Notes: a model not told the origin generated them from the letters alone. 64,000 bases of DNA from Diadema setosum (GCA_033980235.1 CM067062.1:20327203-20391202); one strand, 5' to 3'. Positions 11,829 through 23,739 are shown, counted from the stretch's first letter. Translations and numbers: made by a program.

Positions 11829-11978
11829 TGGACGCATGCGCGTTTACAAGGATTGTCGGGAGATGCGGGTTTGTGAGTGCCAAATAACAATATTAGACGT
11901 CTCTGAGTACTTTATTTTAATTCGAGACTCCGTGCGGTGAAGTTTACGAGTTTTACGCTGTCCATCAGTCGCGGTGAA
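11829..11978 (+). promoter_or_regulatory. Candidate promoter/5' UTR of the nuclear receptor, with NRF1-like motif
   Basis: A GC-rich patch upstream of the start codon contains GACGCATGCGCGT (about 11829-11841), close to the NRF1 consensus GCGCAxGCGC. No TATA box is seen. The transcription start cannot be placed from sequence alone. Confidence 0.35.
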
Positions 11979-12402
11979 ATGGAAGCATCGGGATATGGCA
12001 ATGTTAATGAGGATTTGAGAGGAAGGGAAGTCAATGAAGATGTTGGCGGTTGCTCGATTTTAGGCAAGGATCATGAGGATGTCTCGATCCTTTCTGGCGC
12101 TGCACTGCCGCCAGTGCCGAATGTCGTTTCATCCGCAGGTAGTTCAGCCAAAGCCGCTGATGGCGGTCAGCATTGCCAGTCGTGTCTCGTATGCGGCGAT
12201 CACGGCACGGGATTTCACTACAAAGCATTTTCCTGCGAGGCTTGCAAAGGTTTCTTCAAGAGAACCGTGCAAAAGAATCTCACGTACACTTGCAAAGGAT
12301 CGCCAAGTTCTGGCGAATCCTGTCTGGTCAATAAAGCGAACAGAAACAACTGTCAATTCTGCCGATTCCAGAAGTGCCTGTCCGTGGGCATGAGAACAGA
12401 TG
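11979..12402 (+). CDS. ERR-like nuclear receptor, exon 1: N-terminus and entire DNA-binding domain
   Basis: The ATG at 11979 (GTGAAATGG) opens a short 65-residue A/B region, then two C4 zinc fingers. Finger 1 cysteines are 69, 72, 86, 89 and finger 2 cysteines are 105, 115, 125, 128. The P-box is CEACKG: ERR has CEACKA and FTZ-F1/SF-1 has [15 protein letters not shown] and [14 protein letters not shown] follow. The D-box has nine residues between its first two cysteines where most receptors have five. The exon ends GAACAGATG|GTAAGG after one codon base, and the next exon restores Val and an ERR-like hinge. Joined to the ligand-domain exons downstream it gives a 446-residue receptor. ERR itself normally has an intron inside the DBD; none is present here. 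Best read as a divergent ERR/NR3-type orphan receptor, a DNA-binding transcription factor of the nucleus. Confidence 0.9.
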
Positions 12403-12690
12403 GTAAGGGCATTGTCACTTTTTTATATTGTAGACTAAAATAAGAAAAAAAAAATCAAACTCAGGATACTGTTATAAATCTTACATAAGGAAAATTTTAG
12501 TTGCCCAAAAAGTTTAGTTCAATGCATTGCATAAATCGTCGAGGTTGTCCGTGGTCTGAGCCTGATGAAAATCGTGCAACGATTACTCAAACGCTCAAGT
12601 GTTTCATCAGTAGATTATAAAAGGCATTACAAACTAAGATATTGACAAAAAGATGATCGAGATAAATGCAGGCGCCAAACATGAACTGAA
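12403..12690. other. Start of the 13.3-kb first receptor intron
   Basis: No feature seen before the L1-like remnant. Confidence 0.35.
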
Positions 12691-13185
12691 AACAACCTTG
12701 ACAAAGGACTATTTTAGATGGTAGAAATGTTAGTTTCCGCAATACACTACAATTTTTGGACTCATTCGGAAAATGCAGTGGGCTGAAGATCAACATGCAA
12801 AAAACAAATGCAGTTTGAATTGGTGTATGGAAAGGTAGTGATGACTTAGAAACAGAAAGACAAGTGCATTTTTTAGCGAGATGACTTTTTCCGTTATCTT
12901 GGTACAGATTTCCATCTTGTAAATGACAAAACACCGGATTGTGATTATGACAGAATTTTTGATATCAAAGGAAAAACACCAGATGATTTCTTGGACTAAA
13001 CGAAATATTACGGTTTTTGGAAGAGTAACAGCTGTAAAATCATTACTGTTGCCACAATTCAATCATATTTTTATAGCAATACCAGCTTCTTCAGCTAAGG
13101 TAAAGAAAACTAAGTTTTTCTTTCCAGTTTATATGGGAGAATAAGCCAGATAAAATTAGTAGAAACAAGCCGGCTAGTACATGCG
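12690..13185 (+). mobile_element. L1-clade-like LINE remnant
   Basis: Across shifted frames: SFGKCSGLKINMQKTNAV, FFRYLGTDFHL, ISWTKRNITVFGRVTAVKSL and LLPQFNHIFIAIP. This is the region after the RT catalytic core in L1/Tx1-type elements (FG.CSGLKIN.xKT and W..RN.T..GR...K.L.LP). Several frameshifts and stops; dead copy in intron 1 of the receptor gene. It ends near a G run at 13184-13200. Confidence 0.6.
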
Positions 13186-13299
13186 GGGGGGGGGGGGGGG
13201 TCTTAGGATGCCAGATGTTGAGTATTTGAATAAGGGGTTAATATTTTTCAACTTCATCCCATGAAATTGTAAATCCATTTTTGAAGTCCAATTCTGACT

Positions 13300-15815
13300 G
13301 GGCCTATGATATATTCATATCTAGGTTAACGGATGAGAAAAAATATACCGTTAGCCCTCACAAAAACAAATAGGAAAAATAGAAAACCTTGGGTAACCAA
13401 AGGTATAACACAATCCATATAAACTCGTAATAAATTATATAAATTAGCTTTGAAGAGTAAATCAGAATCTCAATATTCAAAATATCGTTTTTATTGAAAT
13501 AAGCTTACCTCAGTGATACGATTTTCCAGAAATCTTTATTACTCACGGAAAATTGAACCACATAAAATTGATGTAAATGCGCTTCGGAATGCAGTAAATA
13601 TTTTATTAGGGAAAATTATCATAACGATAAATGTAATTTATATGTTGATAATGAGCTGGTAAACGATCCACTCAAAATCGCAGAAGAATTTAACACGTAT
13701 TTTGTTGAGATGGGTCCTCCTCTTGCCTCTATCACAGATTCGGGAAATTATCGTTTTATTCGATACTTACCGTCATATTCTCTCTTTCTTACGCCTACAA
13801 ATCGTTATGAAATTACCAAAACAATCAAGGAACTTAAGACTAACCATTCTAAAGGCTATGATGGGTTTAGTGTTAACCATGTTAAGCGGATAATAAACCA
13901 CATAGCCGACCCATAATCTCATATTTTTAATTTATCGCTTTCTTCTGGTCAATTCCCAAACTCATTAAGGTTATGGCATTAAGTCAAGGTTATACGAATT
14001 CATAAGAAAGATGACTCATCTCAAATGAAGAATTCTTTGCTTCCTGCCCTATCAAAAGTTTTAGAAAAAAATTGTACATAAAGACTTTATGGGTTTCTGA
14101 ATGATAATGCATTATTAGTTCCTAATCACTTTGGTTTTAGAAAAAGACATTCTACTGATTATGCAATTATTCAATTACATGATCAAATTATTGAATCTTT
14201 TTATGAAAAAAGAACATGCTATCGGGATTTTCATGGATCTGAGCAAGGTATTTGATACCATAGATCATAATATTTTATTGTACAAAATGCAGAAATACGG
14301 TATAGGTGGCCAAGCTCTAAACTGGTTTAAAGATTATTTACACAAGACAGCAATATTATGTGTTTTATCAATCGACTGAATCCAATAAACAAAACGTCCT
14401 CTGTGGTGTCCCACAAGGATCGATTTTAGACCTTTGTTGTTTTTGGTATATAAAAATTGTTTAGTGCATTCATCTTCGTTTTTTTAACTTTATTTTGTTC
14501 GCAGATGACACGAGCATCTTCTTTTCTCATAAAAACCTACACATACTGACTACATTTGTCAATTCAGAATTATTAAAGGTTTCAAACAAATTATCACTGA
14601 ATATTGAAAAAACGAATTCTGTTTCCTTTAGAAATAGCCATACACCAATGGATGATATTATGTTACACATTGATGATAAGCAATGTGGATTGGATCAAAA
14701 GTCTTGTGTAAAATTTTTTTTTGGGTAACTATTGATTCTCACCTACCATGGTCCGATCATATTCACCGAGTTCATTCAACAATATCAACAAATATCGGGA
14801 TCCTCTGGAAAGTAAGAAAATATCTTACCAAACATACCCTGCAAATTCTTTATAATGCACTCATATTACCCCATATCACCTACTGTAATATTGTGTGGGG
14901 AAATTGCGGTGTTAACAAAATAAAATCGATATTGTTATTACAGAAACGTGCTGTAAGACTAATTACCGGTTCACACTACTTAGCACACACAGAAACTTTG
15001 TTTTATGATTTAAAGAATTTTAGAATTTCTGATATACATACATGGCAAACAGCAATATTTATGTATAGATAAATTAATAATCAGCTCCCTGAATTGTTCA
15101 AAGACATGTATATTTCAAATTATAGTATTCATTCATATCCTACCCGTCATACAAAAGATTATCATTTGGAAAATCATAAACTCATTATAGCTCAAAATTC
15201 CATAAGACATCATGGTCCAGATGTATGGAACGCATTGAATGATCACCTTAAACTCAGTTCTTCTTTACAACGCTTTAAACCATCCTTGGCTGAGAGTCTT
15301 CTTCTCGCAATGTACCACTCGAATTAGGAATTACGCTTTTGTTAGCTCCCAACTCCTGAACACTGTATCTCATCGCTTTTCTTCTCTTCTCCTCTCTTCT
15401 CTTTTCTCTCTACTCTTCCTATTCGGGTCTCTTATTCTCGTGTTTTTTTTTTCGTCTTTATACATTCCACCTTGTGTTTTCCTTTTTGGTCAGAAGATCT
15501 ATTGTTCTGCGTGTGTGTATTCCTTTCCTTCAGATTAAAAAAAAACCAAAAAACAAAAACAAATTGATACAAGGCATGTATGTTCCGAGGCCGTTGTCCA
15601 AGTCGAGCGATTTGCTTATAGATAACGCTCTCCCCCACTTCTACACTTAAAGATTAGTATAATGAGATTCATGTATTATTTCACACGATAATATACTTGT
15701 AATGTTAAATCTTGTTTATATTTTCATGACTAGTGAAAAATATGTTTGATATTTTTATACTTATTTTCTGTTATGTACAAGCGGAGAAATAAAGCTTACT
15801 GGAACTGAAACTGAA
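13300..15815 (+). mobile_element. CR1/Jockey-superfamily LINE, near-complete RT, inactivated
   Basis: Successive pieces give the linker (PWVTKGITQSI), AEEFNTYFVEMGPPLAS, a palm segment [16 protein letters not shown] (14230 region), CGVPQGSIL (14400), FADDTSIFF (14498, catalytic Asp pair present), thumb IHRVHSTISTNIGILWKVRK and the C-terminal YPTRHTKDYHLEN with GPDVWNALNDHLKLSSSLQR. Stops and frameshifts split it. A T/C-rich 3' UTR follows, ending GGAACTGAAACTGAA near 15815. Located in intron 1 of the receptor. Confidence 0.8.
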
Positions 15816-16262
15816 TGATGTATTTTATGCCATGCCACTATTATGTCGTGCAGAAGGATCTGATTTTGAGTTGTACTATGTTGACATTGAGACAATAAAT
15901 ATAATATTCCATGGAGGGCTAAAACATTTGGAAAAGAAAACCTTGATATAACACAGAGCTCAAAGGTCAATGTGGAAAGTCTTCGCATTTGAAATATACC
16001 TTATTTACAGGTATCCAATGAATGACATGGACGTGAAAGAAAATACTGTGATTGCATCTGACCTCGGAAAAAAATAACTTTTAGCGACGAGGAGGGAAGT
16101 TTTGAGAGGCAATGGGATTTTCAAAGGCTTTTGCATTGTCGATATTTTGAGCAAAATGTGGTCCACCAACTTTCATCCTATTTGAAATCCCAATATAAAT
16201 ATAGACCATGTTCAGTGATGTTTTATCTGTGTGTTCCTCATTTAGTCGGCATTGCTCAGTTA
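15816..16262. other. Intron, nothing recognised
   Basis: Between the LINE and the fold-back element. No coding or repeat signal. Confidence 0.3.
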
Positions 16263-16979
16263 TACCCTTATGGAAAGAACACAGTTTTACCACACTATGT
16301 AACACAGTGTGCAACACAGTGTGGCACACAGTGTCGAACACAGTGTCGAACACAGTGTCGAACACATGTGTTTAATATGTGTTTAATATGTGATTTTGGG
16401 ACATGTGGTAACACTGTGTATTTACCACAGAGTGAAACACAGCGTCACCACACTGTGCAACATAGCATTACCACATGGTCCAAAACACATATTAGAAACA
16501 CTGTGAATTAAACCACAGTGTCACACACTATGACCACAGGGTTATGACCACATAGTCCATTACACTGTGGTAGTCACCACATAATCCACCACACTATGGT
16601 ATTCACCACATTGTCTACCACACTGTGGTAATCACCACATAGTCCTCCACACTATGGTATTCACCACAGAGTCTACCACACTGTGGCAGTCACCACATAG
16701 TCCACCACAGTACAATGTGGTAGTCACCACATAGTCATCAAATATATCAAATACCATATAGTCATCAGGTGTATCAATATTTGTAAAGCATGAAGGCACG
16801 GTTACTGAGTAGATAACACTGTTATTGAATATGAAATTACCTTTTCATAACAAAATTTATGACATTGGTATAACATAACATTATTAGACAATAGTTCAAA
16901 GGAAATCCCATCACAAATACTTCGAATTTAGAAGTATTTTATGAATTTTCTCAAATTTAGGTTGCTTTTTATAAATATT

Positions 16980-17080
16980 CATGAGCTATGCAAAGTCTGT
17001 ACCACAGGAATACCACAGTGTTGCCACAGGAATACCACAGTGTCACCACAGGAATACCACAGAAATACCGCATAAAGTAT
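16980..17080. repeat. Short tandem repeat inside the fold-back element
   Basis: Direct copies of ACCACAGGAATACCACAGTG with slight changes, about 17-18 bases per unit. Confidence 0.6.
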
Positions 17081-17358
17081 CACATTCTGTACCTCAGCAC
17101 TCCCACTTGATAGGTAATACTGTAAGAATATAGGACAGGTTAAGTACTGCTTAAATCAATTGTCATGATTCGCAGCATAACTCACCTATTAATGAGATTC
17201 TGGAATATGCATTTGTTTTGTTTTTTGCTTTTTTTATATTCCAGTTGGTACTACTGTGTGGTACTGGTGTGTGGTATTGTCCTGTGATAGTCATGTGGTA
17301 TAGCATGTCACAAAAAACAACCCACAGGAATATCCTGTGACATTTTTCTGTAATTAAA

Positions 17359-17733
17359 GTGTACAAGAAAACAGTTGTAAACACAGTTTGTATCCATACT
17401 ACTGAATATTCTCGGCACACTACCAGAATGAATTATTATGTACAAGTAACAGGCAATGAAGTGACATTTGTACATGATTTTGTGGCTTCGGAAGATGATA
17501 GCGATGCCTTTGCTCTCATTAAGTATGTAGAGCATGATGGCCCATTTGTAAAGAATAGAGACAGGGAGAGCCATGCTGATGCTGGACACATCAGAGTAGT
17601 GAAACGTGTGACCAGTAGATTGTATGCAATATCTCCTGGTGAAATCTTAGGAAAGCATGTGATTTATGAGAGAAACAGGGAAGTTATAACATGTCACTTT
17701 TTGTTCTCTTTCCACAACTACAGATACTCCTAG
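17359..17733 (+). CDS. 124-codon frame inside the fold-back element, possible cargo or transposase-related fragment
   Basis: The frame includes VQVTGNEVTFVHDFVASEDD, then ALIKYVEHDGPFVKNRDRES, then HIRVVKRVTSRLYAISPGEI and LGKHVIYERNREVITC. The second half has the balanced composition of real protein, unlike the repeat-derived flanks. The pattern (YVE..., then a basic HIRVVKR strand, then a valine/isoleucine strand ending in Cys) loosely recalls a beta-rich domain seen at the end of transposase-domain proteins of invertebrates. That comparison is from memory and weak. The true start may be later (ATG at 17428), or this may be one exon. Confidence 0.4.
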   Translation: MYKKTVVNTVCIHTTEYSRHTTRMNYYVQVTGNEVTFVHDFVASEDDSDAFALIKYVEHDGPFVKNRDRESHADAGHIRVVKRVTSRLYAISPGEILGKHVIYERNREVITCHFLFSFHNYRYS

Positions 17734-17951
17734 TCTTATATCATTTCTAGTGTTTGATGTTATGCATCCGTAAACAGTATTAACACAACACTAAGTGCAT
17801 GATTTATTCATCTGAAGGTTGGATAATTATGTATAGGTCATATTCTCACATTAAATGAATCTGTTGTTCCATGCCAGTATTTGAAATTTGAAAGGTTTCA
17901 ACTGAAATTAAGAAAATGACTAAGTATATAACATTTGCAACTACCGTGTAC

Positions 17952-18316
17952 TTAAAGGGGAAGGCTAGTAACTGATCAGTGGGAATCAGTGGAAATGCTG
18001 GGAGATGATTGTTCCAATCCTTATGGGATTCATTCAAGAGTTCATTGTATATCTATTGTTGTGTGAAAATGATTTGCTTCAGAATGGTCTCATATTCAAG
18101 TAATGTGCAGTTTAATGCTTCCAGGTTAGCGTCCCTGGTCAGTGACGGAGCATTAATGTGCACATTACTTGAATATGAGACCGCTCTGAAGCAAATCATT
18201 TTCACACAACAATAGATATACAATGAACTCTTGAATGAATCCCATAAGGATTGGAACAATCATCTCCCAGCATTTCCACTGATTCCCACTGATCAGTTAC
18301 TAGCCTTCCCCTTTAA
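17952..18316. mobile_element. TTAA-flanked near-perfect palindrome (hairpin MITE), nested in the fold-back
   Basis: TTAA followed by AGGGGAAGGCTAGTAACTGA is mirrored at the other end by its reverse complement and TTAA. The arms (about 160 bases each) match almost base for base, separated by a spacer near 18115-18155. TTAA ends suggest a piggyBac-type MITE. Confidence 0.85.
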
Positions 18317-19789
18317 AGGGTGTTGTATACTGTCCAGCTTTAAATTATTAGTTTATTACTTTATTGGATAATCAGACCAGTTAAAAGTGGCTTTATAAAC
18401 TTGATAAAAATCTCTGGGGAGTACATGTAATGATAAGGTATATTCTTTTAATTTGATACATACATGTACATCTATTGATAAACTACAATATTTGAATCCT
18501 TTCATCAAACTGGTAAAATGCTTCCTCCCCCCAACAAAACCAGAAATAGCCTGGTTTTACAAGGATTAACATGCCATGTGGTAGTACAAGATCTGAAATC
18601 CCCTACTGACAATACTAAAGCAATGTTCAATATACACCACAATGCGGTAAACATGAGTCATTGTGTGTCAAAGTACTAGATGTTTGAAAAAATAGTTTGA
18701 GCTTTTGATTGTGAATAACTGAAAACCCAAGAAAATATAACTTTCCACAAATTTACACATTAGGTAGCTAATACAGGCATACAATTTTGTTGTATGCTGT
18801 TCCCTGCAATATTTTGAAACAGTACACAACAAAATTGTGCGGTATTTAGCGGCTACCTTCTGTGTAAATTTGAGGAAAGTTAATTTTCATTATTTTTTAG
18901 TTATTCAAAATTAAAAAATGTAGTGTTTCTTCCTTATTAAACATCTAGTATGTGGATATTATAGTATTAAATCAATGATATGAAATCCCACTGTGTAACA
19001 ACATTATGGACACAGGAGTACACATGAAGAAACCACACTGTGTGTTCAGTATGCCAAGTATGTGGAGATGATGCAGGTGAATAATCCGAAACCCACAAAG
19101 TGACAACACCGAGCACAGGGTTTACACATAGTTCAATGTATACCACACTGTGGTAAGCACAAGTCACAGTGTCCGGTATGCCAAGTCTGTGTGGATTATG
19201 TGGTAAATGAATGATCTGAAATCCCACAGTGTGACAATACTATCAACAAAGAGTTTACACATAGTTCAAAATATACCACACTGTGTCAAACATGATTCAC
19301 AGTGTGTTCAGTATGTGATCTATGTGGGGATTATGTGGTAAAACACTTCAACTGAAATACCACACTGTGGTAGTATTATGAACACAGGGTTTACACATAG
19401 TTCGATATATATCACACTGTGGTATATGTGTGTCACTCTGTGTTCAGTATGCCAATAATGTGGTACACTATGTGGTCTCAAATCTCACACCGTGACAACG
19501 CTGTGACCACATGGTTAGCACATTGTCTACACATAGTCAACTATGTGAACACACTGTCGTAACACTATACCACACTGTGGTATATGTGTGCCACTCTGTG
19601 TTCGGTATGCCAATTATGTGGTACACTATGTGATCTCAAATACCACACTGTGACAACACTGTGACCACATGGTTAACACATTGTTTACACATAGTCAACT
19701 ATGTGAACACACTGTGGTAACACTGTGTTTGTTCCATAAGGGTACTTACGAAAGAGCATTACTTTGTTCAGAAAAGGATACAGTTTCCT

Positions 19790-20660
19790 TTTTTATGTAT
19801 ATGCCAAATCGCGGTAGAAATTACCGTTTCATATTTCGAGCTGAATTATCAATACACTTTCTCGACAGATATGTTCATACCGTATCGTATTCGACTAATG
19901 TTGTTACTTTGATATCGGGGGGGGGGGGGAGGTGTTCAAAGTCTCTTTTAGATCGATTTTCTTTTCTTTTGCAAAACCGTGCAATTCGTATGATTAGTAA
20001 TAGACGTATCTTTCAGACATACAAGTCCAAACGTATACGTTTTGACTAATTTTGATGATGTGGACACACTTTTTTTCCCTCGGTAGATTATATTTATATA
20101 TAAATATTATTTTGCCAAAGTTTCATGATGTGCCCTACTTTCAAAATAAGAATGATACAATACATAACAGATGTATAAATTGTATATTTCCTAACTTTAA
20201 ATCTGATCAGTGTTATGGAATGACATGCTGAATTAGATACAATATTGCCTAGAAGACTCTCAATATATACAAAAGGAACTATAGCTTCTTTCTTGTCCAT
20301 AAGAAATGTATATCATAAATTTTCAGCTCCATTCAATGTAGGCCTGATATGTAACTTACTTCGACAACCCTCCTCCCTTCTTATAAGTCTTTTGTTCATT
20401 TTGCAGTTTTCTATCATTTGTATTCTATTAACGTAAAATGTAATGTAAATTTTTAGTTGTAAAGCTCGGGATCGGCTCAAGAAAGACGAACAGATAATCT
20501 CCCATGCACATACCACATACTAAAATAATTATTGTCATGATGTGTTTTGTCGCTTTTCAAAATGTTATAGTACTTTTGTCTCTATTGTTCCTATGTTTTA
20601 CACCTGCTTTATAGTTCTGAAATTCTGTGTTTAATTATGATTTTTTTTTAAATCAGATGT
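19790..20660 (+). mobile_element. Faint LINE C-terminal remnant
   Basis: SKSLLDRFSFLLQNRAIRMI resembles the LQKRAIRII helix of CR1/Jockey-like LINEs. Downstream pieces are too decayed to follow. Located in receptor intron 1. Confidence 0.3.
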
Positions 20661-20756
20661 GCACATGGAAGGAAATGAAATATTTGAACTAAGTCATGGT
20701 GTAGCTATGAGATTGCAAGCTTTGGTTCTTTCTGGTGATGTGTGTGGAGCGGAATC

Positions 20757-20931
20757 CTGGACACCGTTTCATGAAAGTTGTCAGCCCTGATAAGTTGTCA
20801 GTCTCTGACAATTTCAGTAAAATCCTTGGTTTTGATTGGTTGAGGCACTGTTGTCACTGACTGTTACCATGGTGATTGTCAGAGACTGACAACTTATCAG
20901 GGCTGACAACTTTCATGAAACGGTGCCCTGG
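20757..20931. mobile_element. Short MITE with about 50-bp terminal inverted repeats
   Basis: CACCGTTTCATGAAAGTTGT and the following bases to TCTCTGACAAT (20762-20812) are repeated in reverse complement at about 20875-20925, around a core of about 60 bases. Confidence 0.85.
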
Positions 20932-21550
20932 TCATTTGTAGCCGTTAATTATTATATATGCCTAAATCCCGACACGGGCAAAGAACAATTTACAAGATGA
21001 GATTACCAAAAATTCAAAAAGTAACATCAAAACTAATATGCATTTTATTTTTTTCATTTTCTTTTAAATCTTGACAGTTGTTGATGACGCTTTTCTCTCC
21101 TTAATTTATTGACCTCCTTCCTAGCTGATGATCAATTTTCATGCTAACATCATGAGTGAATTTCCGCCATTCATGTCTGTTATCAACATGGTCTCTCCAG
21201 TTGTAAAGGACATCTCCTGAGAATGTCTTTGATTGTATCTTTGTATCTCAGATGAGGGCGTCCTGTACTGCGTGAGCCACCTTCAAGCTTTCCTTGACAG
21301 GTCTGGCAGCTTCCATTCACACAACATGACTAACCCATCGTAGTCGATTTTTAACGAGGGTGGTTTCAATGTCGAGTGTTTTGCCTGTTCCAATGCTTCA
21401 TCATTTGTGACAAAGTGATCCCACTTGATGTGGAGAATAGACCTAATGTGACGTTGTTGAATGGTCCTGAGTTGCTTTATATGACGCCGAAAAAGTGTCC
21501 ATGTTTCACTCCCATATAGCAGTAAAGGGGTCACACACTGGTTATACAAT

Positions 21551-21943
21551 TTAAAGGGATAGTACAGTATTGGTGGAGATGAGAATTGGGCTTTTAACTT
21601 TTTGCGAGATACCAAGAAAACACTTATGATATAATACAGAGCATACCGTTTTAAGAGGAATATGATTCAAAGTTTATTTGATGAAAATCGGGTTTGGGAT
21701 GACTGAAACATCCAAAAACAAAGTAAAACAAAGCGATAGTAAAAAAGTGTGAATCCCACACTTATTAGAATCGCTCTGTTTTGGATATCTCAGCCATTTC
21801 AAAACCAATTTTCATCAAATAAACGTTGATTTCCTCATAGAATTACATGCTTTTCAATATCATAAGAGCTTTCTCATTATCTCACCAAAAAATGCTAGAA
21901 ACTTGAAATTAGGTCTCAACCAAAACTCTACGATCCCTTGAAG
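21551..21943. mobile_element. Palindromic MITE, copy 1 (inside LINE)
   Basis: The left end TTAAAGGGATAGTACAGTAT is mirrored by AGTTTTGGTTGAGACC-type sequence on the right (reverse complement AAGGGATCGTAGAGT). Inner arms around TTTTGGATATCTCAGCCATT also pair, so most of the element is a degenerate hairpin. Confidence 0.75.
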
Positions 21944-22393
21944 TTTTGTTTCGGAAGTCAGATCCCGGCACTGAAATACTCTTTGCCTTAATCTTCCCAT
22001 TGCACATGATGCGGCTTGAATGCGTGCTTTGAGTTCTTCATCAACAAGCCAGAACAAATTGAATAGAGTCAGCAGGAAAGTCTACAAAAAATTGTATACA
22101 ACCATGGACTATGACCTTTGGAATACGTCCATCTGGGCCCGGACTCTTTCTCAGTTTTGTGTTCTCGAGTGCTGTTTCAAGTTCATCCATTGAAATAGGA
22201 CCATCAAACTCATCAATGGTTGGAAGTTGATCTAACTTCATTGAGAATCTCCCAGTCGACATTTGTCGGTTGATTAAGAAGCTCGTCAAAGTGTTCAACC
22301 CATCTGTCTTTGATGTCTTCAGGTGCAGACAGGAGCTCACCCTGCTTTGACTTGACCGGATGAACATTCTTCGATTTGGGACCATACACAGCA

Positions 22394-22776
22394 TTAAAGG
22401 GACTGTACAGTACTGGTTGAGGTGGGGATTCATGTTTTGAACATTCCTAAGTGAGATAATGAAAAGCCTCTTATGAAATATGAAAGAGCATGTAATTTTA
22501 AGGATTCAACGTTTATTTGATGAAAATTGGTTTTCAAATGGCTGAGATATCCAAAAAAGTGCTAATAATAAATGGCGACATGCCACAACTTTATTAGGAT
22601 CTTTTTGTTTCACCTTGTTTTTGGATATCTCAGCCATTTCAAAACCGATTTTCATCGAATAAACCTTTGATACCCCTTAGAACTGCATGCTCTTTGACAT
22701 CTCATAGAGAGGTTTCTGAATATCTCGCAAAACGTTGAAAGCTAAATCCTCACCTCGACCAGAACTGTACACACCC
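22394..22776. mobile_element. Palindromic MITE, copy 2 (inside the same LINE)
   Basis: Begins TTAAAGGGACTGTACAGTAC and shares GGATATCTCAGCCATTTCAA with copy 1. The right end mirrors the left (TGTACAGTTCTGGTCGAGGT in reverse complement). Confidence 0.75.
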
Positions 22777-23450
22777 GAGTTGCGTGAAACTCTCTGTGAT
22801 TCTTTTCCTGAACATATCTCTCAGCCTCCTCTGCTTTCTGTTGAAACCACTTATTTTTCATTTTTCGAATTTCTTCTCTTAGTCCTTTTATGTCACCAGT
22901 TTTCCGTTTTCCTTTAAGAGTTTCTGAATCTCTTGCTCTTGATCATCAAACCAGTATTCACTCTTCCTCTTTTTCTTTTCAAAGATGCTATCTGCAGCAT
23001 TTTGAAGTAGTAATTCTTTCAAATCATCCCAGGATGATTCACAGTCAGGGATTTTTTTTTCCTCTAAGAAGCTTTCTAACATAAATTTCTTTTTGTTAGT
23101 TAGCTGGGTATCAGGTTTGCAGGAGGGTCTTGCACATTTCTTCCTTGACTTAATCATTATACTGCATTTACACAGCAATAGCCTGTGGTCTGTAAAGCAG
23201 TCTGCAGAAGGATTGACTTTATCATCTGACACAGTCGTCTGACACCCGTTGTCCTGCAGAGCATTTGCACTGCAGACTAGTACTTCTGTGTGCACGTCGC
23301 TGGCTGTACACGTCTCCGGCATTACGGTAGCAGGAATACAGACTGGCCAGACAAATGCAGTATCTATATATAACACGCACACACGTTGCTATGGTAATCA
23401 GGGTTGTCTCCTCAAGAGTTGTGTTGATTTCCCATTTGATTGCTACCCAC

Positions 23451-23690
23451 AATATCGAAGAGACGTGATCTTAAGTTACGCATCAAAAAAATACTATTGT
23501 CCTTGGACACAAGAAGAACAAGCAAAACCATACAGTATGGTGACAAAATACTGCATTTACTTCAATAAAGCAGACAACAGATTCAAGAGGAATTCCTATA
23601 GAGCAAGGTCCGATGGACCAAAGATTTTAATGAATTTCATAGAACATGTTTAAGGATATTTGTGACAAAGACAAAACACCCAACATATCC

Positions 23691-23739
<49 letters not shown>

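Larger units (their letters stand above)
16263..19744. mobile_element. 3.5-kb fold-back element built of CACACTGTGG-like repeats
   Basis: The left end TACCCTTATGGAAAGAACAC and the right end, read in reverse complement, TACCCTTATGGAACAAACAC, form terminal inverted repeats. Both arms are long arrays of variations on the palindrome-rich phrases ACCACACTGTGGTA, AACACAGTGT and TTACACATAG. The centre is less repetitive and holds a 124-codon frame and a nested 365-bp palindrome. A shorter relative with nearly the same termini lies at 56834-57112. The arrangement is that of a fold-back transposon. No transposase catalytic domain was recognised. Confidence 0.75.
21090..23450 (-). mobile_element. C2H2-type/craniofacial-like LINE remnant, interrupted by two MITEs
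   Basis: On the minus strand, from high to low coordinates: an endonuclease end (FTDHRLLLCKCSIMIKSRKK, SSWDDLKELLLQNAADSIFE, EYWFDDQEQEIQKLL), then DRWVEH-like and DELETALENTKLRKSPGPDG with IPKVIVHGC, then VTPLLLYGSETWTLFRRHIK and LRTIQQRHIRSILHIKWDHF. The order is that of a non-LTR polyprotein of the same general type as the copy at 33.4-35.0 kb. Two MITEs of one family are inserted and the RT core is largely deleted, so the copy is dead. Receptor intron 1. Confidence 0.75.

Noticed and set aside
18009..18259. Two nearly identical 68-residue proteins on opposite strands
   Set aside because: By-product of the palindromic MITE.
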